Positions 1-5,051 of a stretch of 5,051 bases of DNA are shown in pieces (within the stretch, counting starts at the first letter, position 1; the number at the start of each line of letters is the position of its first letter). Position numbers and translations under genes: made by a program. The DNA is from Cytophagales bacterium (lineage in GTDB: Bacteria > Bacteroidota > Bacteroidia > Cytophagales > ES-bin-26). The stretch spans positions 1 through 5,051 of the forward strand of contig JACMKY010000098.1 in assembly GCA_014379925.1 (NCBI GenBank). The letters are read 5' to 3'. The notes under the pieces are model-generated. The model was not told where the DNA came from. It worked only from the letters and a program-made list of their open reading frames with translations, and did not search any database.

Positions 1-42
1 ACCACCGGTGAAGCAGACCGGGCGAATCAGGAGGTAGCGCAT
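1..42 (-). CDS. Possible 5' end of a divergent gene leaving the window (14 codons seen)
   Basis: On the minus strand an ATG at 42-40 opens a frame that stays open to the window edge and reads MRYLLIRPVCFTGG. Most of its codons end in G or C, as in the clearly coding genes of this window, and the DNA just upstream (43-70) is AT-rich like the leaders of other genes here. The first residues are basic and hydrophobic and could begin a signal peptide or membrane segment. Only 14 codons are visible, so no product can be named. The competing reading is a plus-strand gene tail ending at the TAA at 46-48; the two are unlikely to both be real. Confidence 0.25.
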   Translation of the reverse strand, partial: MRYLLIRPVCFTGG

Positions 43-48
43 AAATAA
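1..48 (+). CDS. Possible C-terminal tail of an upstream plus-strand gene
   Basis: Frame 1 is open from the window edge to a TAA at 46-48 and encodes a hydrophilic 15-residue tail (TTGEADRANQEVAHK). Such tails are common at protein C-termini. The stretch is too short to be significant by length, and its third-position GC is less biased than that of the opposite strand. It is recorded as an alternative to the divergent minus-strand start at 42. No function can be assigned. Confidence 0.15.
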   Translation, partial: TTGEADRANQEVAHK

Positions 49-334
49 TCCAAAAACACCAAATGAAAAATGCCGAACGTCAGGAGGATCAACAATGGGA
101 GAGAAAGCTCCCCCCGTAACTGAGAAATACCACAGTAAGTTTCGGACGCCTTCGTTTTAATTGGCAAAAATGCGGCAAAATCCGGAATCAACCCCATCAA
201 ACATCATTTTTCGTCATCTTCTCCCTATATTCGCTTTCCGGAGCGGAGGTAAGTTGCCAAACACCGGACAAGGCGGGACTTTACGCCCCGACCGGAGCGG
301 AAACATTCTTTTTTCAACCCTAAACCCGAATCCA
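49..334. other. Intergenic leader region, no gene supported
   Basis: About 290 bases lie between the window-edge fragments and the first confident start codon. The stretch is AT-rich around 40-70 and 150-235, with short homopolymer runs. A frame in phase with the Hint protein is open from 161, but it looks untranslated because a complete signal peptide begins only at 335. A 10-base direct repeat (CCGGAGCGGA) occurs at 238-247 and 292-301, 54 bases apart. The string TATATTCG at 226-233 resembles the Bacteroidota -7 element TAnnTTTG, but no matching TTTG lies at the expected distance upstream. The promoter of the Hint gene should lie here but cannot be placed. Confidence 0.5.
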
Positions 335-1381
335 ATGCCGAACAGTACTACCGTTTCCGTTTCCGCCGTGCGCACCCGCCGAAAAATTTTGCTCCTGATG
401 CTCTGTTTGCTGCCCGCGTGGTTTCCCCGGGTGATGGCTCAGACGGCCCCGTCAGAAGCACGGGCGCTGACGATGGAGGAATACAAGAAGGTGAAAACGT
501 TCAAGATCAAGGACCTCGAACAGGACACGTACGTGAAGTTCGAAGGATCGTACGTGCTCGACCGCTACGTGACCGGCGACGCCCAAATGCAGCCCCCCTA
601 CGTGTTCAAGTACAGCGACGGCCTGGAGCGGCGCATTTACCTCTACAAGCTCCTCGACAACCGAACCAAGAAGCAGTTGGGGGCGGTAGCCCTCTACACC
701 ACGCCTTCCGACGGCAAGACCATTAACCTGTGCATTCCCAACGCGGCATCGGACAAAAACGTATGGACGGCCTACATCGATGACCTGAAACTGTACGGCG
801 AGCGGGAAAAAGGCTTTCTTTCCACGACCGCCTACGTGCTCTCCCGCGAAATGAGCGCGCTGCTGGCCAACGGCGGCCAACCCGGGCCTTCCACGGGTGC
901 CAAAACCGATTACGACGTGTGTTTTCCGGCGGGCACGCTCATCACCCGGGACGACGGCAGTCAGACGGCCATCGAACAGCTCAGAGCGGGCGACCGGGTA
1001 TCCGCCCATCACCCGACCCGCCGGACTACCTACAACGAAGTGGAGGAAGTGCAGCAACACGACGGGAAAGGCTACCCGCTCTCCCGCCTGCTGTTGATTC
1101 CCGCCGGGGAACTGACCGCTTCGACCGCCCCGGCGATCCTGACGGTGCTAACGCTGGAAGCCACGCCCAACCACCCGGTGCTCACTACTCAGGGCCGTCG
1201 GGAGGTGGGCCAACTGCGGCCGGGCGACGTGCTGTATTACCACGACGGGACCAGCGGTGGGTTCCGGGAAATGAAGGTGCGGGAAAACCAGTCCGGTTGG
1301 CGCACGGTGCAACGGGTGTACAGTTTGAAGACGACCAGCAAGCACTACCTCGCCGGTGGCACCGTAGTACTGGACAAATAG
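335..1381 (+). CDS. Secreted protein with C-terminal Hint (Hedgehog/intein-type) autoprocessing domain
   Basis: This 348-residue protein has three parts. Residues 1-36 form a signal peptide: basic RTRRK at 13-17, a hydrophobic core at 18-30, and probable cleavage near VMA-Q at 33-36. Residues about 37-180 form a domain I do not recognise, rich in charged and Tyr residues. After a Gly/Pro/Ser-rich linker (about 180-190), residues 196-348 form a Hint domain with the hallmark CFPAGT start (Cys196), an ATPNHPVLT block (Thr277, His280), two LRxGD turns at 216-220 and 294-298, and a final VYSL...KHYLAGG block. Hint domains catalyse an N-S acyl shift at their first Cys. The terminal His-Asn needed for intein splicing is missing: the chain stops at VVLDK. 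Cleavage at Val195-Cys196, rather than splicing, is therefore the likely chemistry, if the domain is active. ATG 335 was chosen because the signal peptide follows it directly; the in-frame extension back to 161 looks untranslated. The mature protein has only two cysteines (133 and 196). Confidence 0.85.
   Translation: MPNSTTVSVSAVRTRRKILLLMLCLLPAWFPRVMAQTAPSEARALTMEEYKKVKTFKIKDLEQDTYVKFEGSYVLDRYVTGDAQMQPPYVFKYSDGLERRIYLYKLLDNRTKKQLGAVALYTTPSDGKTINLCIPNAASDKNVWTAYIDDLKLYGEREKGFLSTTAYVLSREMSALLANGGQPGPSTGAKTDYDVCFPAGTLITRDDGSQTAIEQLRAGDRVSAHHPTRRTTYNEVEEVQQHDGKGYPLSRLLLIPAGELTASTAPAILTVLTLEATPNHPVLTTQGRREVGQLRPGDVLYYHDGTSGGFREMKVRENQSGWRTVQRVYSLKTTSKHYLAGGTVVLDK
920..1378 (+). other. Hint domain within the secreted protein
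   Basis: This part encodes residues 196-348. Block A is the Cys196 segment CFPAGTLITRDDG, followed by an IEQLRAGDRV turn. Block B is LEATPNHPVLT, carrying the Thr and His that assist the acyl shift in inteins and Hedgehog. Block F is VYSLKTTSKHYLAGG (329-342). Block G, normally ending in His-Asn plus a Cys/Ser/Thr, is absent, and there is no C-terminal extein. About 150 residues is the normal size for a Hint fold without a homing endonuclease. The assignment rests on motif recognition, not on a profile search. Confidence 0.85.
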
Positions 1382-1477
1382 CGCCGGTTTACGCGCCGGA
1401 ATTTTCAACTTCCTTTTTGGTCAGCCGGGGTTGTGCGACGGCGATTTCCGTTTTACCCACTCGTTTAAAGCATCGAA

Positions 1478-2203
1478 ATGAAAGCCCGATTCCTCCTGAT
1501 CCTGGCCGGCTGCGTGGGACTTGCCCCGTTTGCCTCCGCCCAAACGCTGGACCTGCGCGAAGGCCGGACTAAGATTGAAGACGACCAGGAAGTGAATGCG
1601 TGGATCGCCATCCTCGACCAGGACGAGGCGTTTGCGCGCGATAGCTTCGAGGGATTCGTCAAGCAGACCTACAGCCTGCGGGCCGAACGACGGGCCAGAA
1701 ACGTGCTGGTTGCCCAAAAAGCCAAGATAGAGGAGATTTCGCCGCTGCGGGGTGACTTGCGGGCCGTATTCACTTCCCAGGGGGCCGGCACGGCGGTGGC
1801 GCTGGCGTTCAGCCCCGGCTACGACATCCACCTCAACAAGACCGATTATCCCGGTGAGCTGGCCCGGCTGGGGATGATGGCGAAGAATTACGTGAAATAC
1901 CACTACAACGCGTACTACAAGCGGCTGCAGACCGACACGGACCGGAAGATCAAGACCCGGCAGGACGACATCAACCGAAACCTGAGCCGGGTCAACCGGT
2001 TGAAGGACGACATCGCGCAGAACGAAGCCAAGATCAGCGCGGGCGACAAGCAAGCCAGCCGGCTGACCGACCGCAACCAGAAGGCCAAGGAAAGCATCGC
2101 CGCGATGGAAACCGAAATGACCAACTGGGAGGCGGAAGTGGTCAAATTGCAGGAGTCAGCCTCGCAGGTCCAGGCCTCCGTCAACAAAGTGTCGAACTTC
2201 TGA
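1478..2203 (+). CDS. Exported coiled-coil protein of unknown function
   Basis: This is a 241-residue protein that I cannot assign to a named family. It begins with a signal peptide (basic MKAR, a hydrophobic core at 5-19, probable cleavage after ASA or AQ near residue 22). LAGC at 9-12 resembles a lipobox, but Cys12 comes too early and is followed by more hydrophobic residues, so signal peptidase I cleavage is more likely. Residues about 23-147 look globular and include a Gly/Ala-rich stretch (102-110) and a Tyr-rich segment (139-147). Residues about 148-238 are highly charged, rich in Lys, Asp, Glu, Gln and Asn, with spaced aliphatic residues and almost no Pro or Gly, which fits a long coiled coil. 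It lies 96 bp after the Hint gene on the same strand and may share its transcript. Its 3' end overlaps the convergent methyltransferase gene by 23 bp. A structural or adaptor role in the periplasm or at the outer membrane is only a guess. Confidence 0.8.
   Translation: MKARFLLILAGCVGLAPFASAQTLDLREGRTKIEDDQEVNAWIAILDQDEAFARDSFEGFVKQTYSLRAERRARNVLVAQKAKIEEISPLRGDLRAVFTSQGAGTAVALAFSPGYDIHLNKTDYPGELARLGMMAKNYVKYHYNAYYKRLQTDTDRKIKTRQDDINRNLSRVNRLKDDIAQNEAKISAGDKQASRLTDRNQKAKESIAAMETEMTNWEAEVVKLQESASQVQASVNKVSNF
1919..2200 (+). other. Predicted coiled-coil segment of the exported protein
   Basis: Residues 148-241 show charged helical repeats such as DTDRKIKTRQDDINRNLSR and a long Lys/Glu/Ala/Gln-rich helix that runs to the C-terminus. 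Leu, Ile, Val and Ala recur at three- to four-residue spacing. The call is by eye, without a coiled-coil program. Confidence 0.6.
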
Positions 2204-2987
2204 CCGGTGGCTGTTCAGGGCGTCCGAAAATTTCCACTTCTTCCGATTTGGCCTCGAGCAGCACCGTGACGGTGTTGGCGAAATGGTCGCGGAGGCGGGC
2301 GGCGGGCAGCGAAACCAGCAACCGCTTGGCCAACCAAAGGAGTTTGGACCGGAAGGTCTTGCCGGTCGTTTTGCGGGATTGGCCGCCCGACTGAAACGCC
2401 AGGTGTTCGTAGGTGGCCCTGGAATAAAGCCCGATCCTTTCCCGGAGGATCCGGAAACCTTCCGAGCGGAGCAGGAAACGCAGGGAAGAAGGGGTGTAGA
2501 CGTTGATGTGTCCGTAGGAGAGGAAGTGCGCTACTTTCCGGTCCACCCCGAAGCGGTAGTCCTTCGGCACCTCAATCACCTGGTAGCGGGCCACCCGCCG
2601 GAGTTCGCGAAGCAGCTTCCGTTCGAATTCCACGTGTTCGAGCACGTGGGAGAGGACGACCAGGTCGAACGATTGGTCGGCGTAGGGGATGGTGTAGCCA
2701 TCGAAGCGCTGGGCTTCCCGGAGTTGCGGAATGCGGCGGTCCCGGATGCGTTGCAAGGCACTGTCCGAGATTTCCAGGGCGTAGAGTTCGTCGGCCAGGT
2801 GTTGGCCCAGGAGCTGCAGCAGGCTCCCGTCGCCCGCCCCCACCTCCAACACCTTGCCGAAGCGTTTGCCCCCGGTTACTTCCCCGATGTTCTTTGCCTT
2901 TTGCCGCGCCCCGGTTTCCCGCCATGCCGACCCACCCCCGCGGTACTGCCGTTCGTAAGCGTCTTGTAAATGAGCCGTGAGAGCCAT
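2181..2987 (-). CDS. Class I SAM-dependent methyltransferase
   Basis: This 268-residue enzyme probably transfers a methyl group from S-adenosylmethionine. Counting from the chosen start, motif I VLEVGAGDG lies at 46-54, the acidic residue after strand 2 is Glu72 (in LYALEIS), and the FDLVVLSHVLEHV block lies at 107-119. The segment GHINVYTPSSLRFLL (159-173) followed by a GF turn is typical of small-molecule and glycan methyltransferases of the Methyltransf_11/23 type. ATG 2987 was chosen because the MALTAHLQDAYE start reads like family N-termini. A GTG at 3053 would add 22 residues and directly abut the flippase stop codon, and it cannot be excluded. The gene is last in a glycosyltransferase-flippase-methyltransferase run, so the substrate may be a sugar or lipid-linked glycan; this is inferred from context only. 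A lipid or quinone substrate remains possible. Its 3' end runs 23 bp into the convergent coiled-coil gene. Confidence 0.85.
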   Translation of the reverse strand: MALTAHLQDAYERQYRGGGSAWRETGARQKAKNIGEVTGGKRFGKVLEVGAGDGSLLQLLGQHLADELYALEISDSALQRIRDRRIPQLREAQRFDGYTIPYADQSFDLVVLSHVLEHVEFERKLLRELRRVARYQVIEVPKDYRFGVDRKVAHFLSYGHINVYTPSSLRFLLRSEGFRILRERIGLYSRATYEHLAFQSGGQSRKTTGKTFRSKLLWLAKRLLVSLPAARLRDHFANTVTVLLEAKSEEVEIFGRPEQPPVRSSTLC

Positions 2988-3019
2988 GGAAGCGGTGGAT
3001 AAATTAATACCAATGAATG

Positions 3020-3040
3020 GGTGGTGTAGTCGGGACCACC
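3020..3040 (-). other. Small intercistronic inverted repeat
   Basis: GGTGGT at 3020-3025 and ACCACC at 3035-3040 are perfect complements around a 9-base loop, so the operon mRNA can form a 6-bp hairpin. It sits in the gap between the flippase stop codon and the methyltransferase ATG. No T-run follows on the transcribed strand, so it is not a convincing terminator. It could modulate translation or mRNA decay, or be chance. Confidence 0.3.
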
Positions 3041-3053
3041 GGCCCTGGTTCAC

Positions 3054-4559
3054 CTACCTGACCAACGAACGGACTTTCCGGTAGAGCGCCGTAACCAACG
3101 CATCTACTTCCTCCGAAACGTGCCACATCAGCGTAAGGCTGCCAAACAAAACGGTAATTACGGAAGATCGCAACAGAATGTGGCCGAGCGGAGCCAAGGT
3201 TCCTGACGAAGCCGGGGGAATGAGCATCGCGGTGAAATATACCAGCAGTGCCATCAGCAGCACGTAGCACGTTTTGATGGTGAAGGGGTGCATACGGAAT
3301 TTGACTGCTACGAATATACACTTGATGACCGTAAATACGAAGATGGATAGGGCAACGGCCAAGCCCGCCCCGTTGACATTGTACAGAGGAATGAAGATAT
3401 AATTGGTGACGACCGTGAGCAGGGCCAGCGTTATAATGGCGATCGTCGAAAACTTATAAAATTTTGAATACAGAATGATCTCCGCGTTTACCCCCGTTGC
3501 CATATCAATCAGTTTGGCAATGCCGAGGAAGGCCACCACGTACTTGCCTTGTCGGTAAATTTCTTCCTTGGGAACCAAGTGAAAGATGTCATCGATGTTG
3601 CACCAAATACCCAGGAAGATGAACGTCCCGGCCAGCAGTTGGTTGATTGCCGTTTTCCGGTATAATTCCCGGATCTTTCCCAAGTCGTTGGTTTGCCAGG
3701 ACTGCGAAATCAACGGGATGCTAATCTGGGTGATGGAGCGTTTGGGTATCTCGATCACGCTCGTCATCAGCGTGGCCATCCCGTAGATGACGGTATAGTC
3801 CAGGCCCGACAGAGCGGGCAGCATCAGGATGTCGATCTTATTGGCCAGCAGCACCCCCATGCTGCCCATAATAATAAAAAGCCCGTAGCCGACGCCTTGC
3901 TTGAGCAACGGATGATTCCACGCCGAAAAACCAACCCGAAGGTAGAGCCTTCCCAAGTGGTTTATGTATAACAGCAGCCAAACCACCGCCAAACCATAGG
4001 AAATAACCAGCAAGGCAACGAACGTGGGGAGATTGATCAGACGCAGGGCGTACAGCGTGATAACCAACGAGTTGAATAGTTTTAGAAACAACTCCCTCAC
4101 CAGCGTTGGCACTACGATGCGGAAATGCACGCGGCTATACGCCTCCAGCACGTTCTGGTACGCCATAAAGCCCGTCAGCGGAAGTAGGTAGTAAAAATAA
4201 TCGATGAGCTGGGGGGCCTTCTCCGTGTAAAAACTCAGGAAAAAATCCTTGAGCAGGAAGGCTACCGCGCAGAAGAGTACGAATCCGATCAACGGGTAGA
4301 GCAGCAAAAAAACCAAAAATCCTCCGTGAGATTGTGCCTCGTCTTTGAACTGGGGAAAGAACCGATCCGTAATCTGCACGGTGCCGAGCTGGGCGAAGGC
4401 CGTGAAAAAAAGCGCGATTTCTACCAGCACCTTCGTCAACCCAACCTCTGAGGGGGGCATGAACCGGGCGGCCAGCCACACCACATTCACCGTTCCGATG
4501 ATTACCCCCGCGTAGGAAATAATTGAACTCTTGATGCTCTGCCGAATGACAATGCCCAC
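3054..4559 (-). CDS. Polysaccharide/lipid-linked oligosaccharide flippase (Wzx-like, MOP superfamily)
   Basis: This 501-residue inner-membrane protein has the length and hydrophobicity pattern of Wzx/RfbX-type flippases, which move undecaprenyl-linked glycans across the cytoplasmic membrane. About 14 hydrophobic segments can be counted, roughly at 12-30, 42-60, 80-103, 117-135, 150-172, 178-199, 222-240, 250-270, 305-322, 338-352, 370-390, 395-418, 428-447 and 458-478. The early RFMPPSEVGL turn (32-41), the repeat-like TVIYG segment (256-260) and the YNVNGAGLAVALS stretch (393-405) are characteristic of the family. The start is GTG at 4559; an in-frame TAA lies four codons further upstream and the next Met (34) is inside the membrane region, so no better start exists. 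It begins 8 bp after the glycosyltransferase stop codon, which suggests one operon and possibly translational coupling. Its A+T content is higher than that of the methyltransferase downstream. Confidence 0.9.
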   Translation of the reverse strand: MGIVIRQSIKSSIISYAGVIIGTVNVVWLAARFMPPSEVGLTKVLVEIALFFTAFAQLGTVQITDRFFPQFKDEAQSHGGFLVFLLLYPLIGFVLFCAVAFLLKDFFLSFYTEKAPQLIDYFYYLLPLTGFMAYQNVLEAYSRVHFRIVVPTLVRELFLKLFNSLVITLYALRLINLPTFVALLVISYGLAVVWLLLYINHLGRLYLRVGFSAWNHPLLKQGVGYGLFIIMGSMGVLLANKIDILMLPALSGLDYTVIYGMATLMTSVIEIPKRSITQISIPLISQSWQTNDLGKIRELYRKTAINQLLAGTFIFLGIWCNIDDIFHLVPKEEIYRQGKYVVAFLGIAKLIDMATGVNAEIILYSKFYKFSTIAIITLALLTVVTNYIFIPLYNVNGAGLAVALSIFVFTVIKCIFVAVKFRMHPFTIKTCYVLLMALLVYFTAMLIPPASSGTLAPLGHILLRSSVITVLFGSLTLMWHVSEEVDALVTALYRKVRSLVR

Positions 4560-4567
4560 GGCCTTTG

Positions 4568-5051
4568 TTAGTTAAGCCTCTCGTACAGTTGCTCGGGTGC
4601 GTACTGGGATGCCATGGCGTGGGCGTTTGCTTTTAATTGACTGAGCAAAAAGGCGTTGTACCGGAGATCCAGCAGCATGGCGGGTAATGCATCGTAATCC
4701 TTGAAAGTAAGGCAGCAGGGTTCCCACTGCGTTTCCAGTGGGTAACCAACGGGCAGGATACCGGGTTTGGCGGCGCGAATCATGTTGTAAGCCGTTCCAG
4801 TTTCCTTGGTGTAGCCGTATTTCTGATACGGATTGAGTTGTACGCGTAGATTACCCAGGATGACGTCCGCCTTGCTCAACAAAAAATCGTACTGGTCAGC
4901 CGGGATGAAGTTCGGGTAGTAAAGGATTTCCAAACCCTGTTTAATCAAAGCTTCAATTTGTGGGATGACATGGACTTCGTTTTCGGGAATGTACCCGAGC
5001 AAGTCCAGGGTGAGTACCTCCCTGAGTGCGGGAACGTGTTTCTCCAGCGCG
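4568..5051 (-). CDS. Probable GT-B glycosyltransferase, C-terminal part (N-terminus outside the window)
   Basis: The frame is open to the window edge, so the gene begins outside; the visible 160 residues are its C-terminal end, stopping at TAA 4570-4568. A TTG at 5002 is not the true start, because coding sequence (ALEKHVPALREVLTLD) continues upstream of it. The fragment resembles the nucleotide-sugar-binding half of GT-B enzymes: a strand and loop YYPNFIPADQYDFLL, then SKADVILG, then KETGTAYNMIRAAKPGILPVG, which corresponds in position to the E-x7-E region of GT1/GT4-type families, and a final helix typical of the C-terminus. Its place directly before a flippase supports a role in surface-glycan assembly. 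Donor and acceptor sugars cannot be told, and the resemblance is by pattern only. Composition is AT-rich like the flippase. Confidence 0.6.
   Translation of the reverse strand, partial: ALEKHVPALREVLTLDLLGYIPENEVHVIPQIEALIKQGLEILYYPNFIPADQYDFLLSKADVILGNLRVQLNPYQKYGYTKETGTAYNMIRAAKPGILPVGYPLETQWEPCCLTFKDYDALPAMLLDLRYNAFLLSQLKANAHAMASQYAPEQLYERLN

Noticed and set aside
63..119. 18-codon open frame (ATG 63 to TAA 119) in the leader
   Set aside because: Short, hydrophilic, with no recognisable motif or conserved context; expected by chance in a region of this size.
226..233. TATATTCG as a Bacteroidota -7 promoter element (TAnnTTTG)
   Set aside because: One mismatch and no TTTG at the expected -33 spacing; such strings are common in AT-rich DNA.
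161..334. In-frame N-terminal extension of the Hint protein back to a TTG at 161 or ATG at 170
   Set aside because: It would put 55-58 low-complexity, Pro/Asn-rich residues before a complete signal peptide, which would block export. ATG 335 gives a normal signal peptide.
452..1060. Long minus-strand open frame opposite the Hint gene
   Set aside because: Shadow of a GC-rich coding sequence; no family motif, and the plus strand carries a clear signal peptide and Hint domain.
1384..1399. CCGG...CCGG inverted repeat with following T's after the Hint gene, considered as a terminator
   Set aside because: Only a 4-bp stem with an 8-base loop; flanking bases do not pair. Too weak to call.
1505..1516. 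LAGC in the coiled-coil protein as a lipoprotein lipobox
   Set aside because: Cys12 is too near the N-terminus and a further hydrophobic stretch ending in ASAQ follows, fitting signal peptidase I better.
1421..2053. 210-codon minus-strand open frame opposite the coiled-coil gene
   Set aside because: Val/Leu/Arg/Gly-rich translation typical of antisense shadows; the plus-strand product has a signal peptide and coiled coil.
2283..2969. 228-codon plus-strand open frame opposite the methyltransferase
   Set aside because: The minus strand encodes textbook SAM-binding motifs; the plus-strand translation has none and is a shadow of high GC.

Overview
The window looks like chromosomal DNA from a Bacteroidota bacterium, most plausibly a GC-rich member of the Cytophagales (Spirosoma/Larkinella-like). 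This is an inference from three things: start codons without a clear Shine-Dalgarno sequence, preceded by AT-rich leaders; a secreted Hint-domain protein of a kind known from that group; and the style of the polysaccharide genes. No RNA gene, CRISPR array, insertion sequence or long repeat was seen.

Left part (1-334): gene-poor leader DNA. The first 42-48 bases could hold either the 3' tail of a plus-strand gene or, slightly more attractive by codon use, the first 14 codons of a divergent minus-strand gene leaving the window.

Middle part, plus strand (335-2203): two exported proteins, 96 bp apart, probably co-transcribed. The first has a signal peptide, an unrecognised N-terminal domain and a C-terminal Hint (Hedgehog/intein-type autoprocessing) domain. 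That domain keeps the catalytic Cys and the TxxH-type motif but lacks the terminal His-Asn of splicing inteins, so its layout recalls Hedgehog proteins. The second is a small exported protein of unknown function whose C-terminal 40% is a probable coiled coil.

Right part, minus strand (5051 down to 2181): three genes in one direction that form the end of a surface-polysaccharide operon. They are the C-terminal part of a probable GT-B glycosyltransferase (cut by the window edge), a 14-helix Wzx-like flippase starting with GTG 8 bp downstream, and a class I SAM-dependent methyltransferase. Together they suggest assembly, export and possibly methyl decoration of a lipid-linked glycan. The methyltransferase gene ends inside the 3' end of the coiled-coil gene, so the two convergent units overlap by 23 bp with no visible terminator.

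The glycosyltransferase and flippase are visibly richer in A+T than the rest of the window, including the methyltransferase. This suggests a compositional boundary near position 3050.
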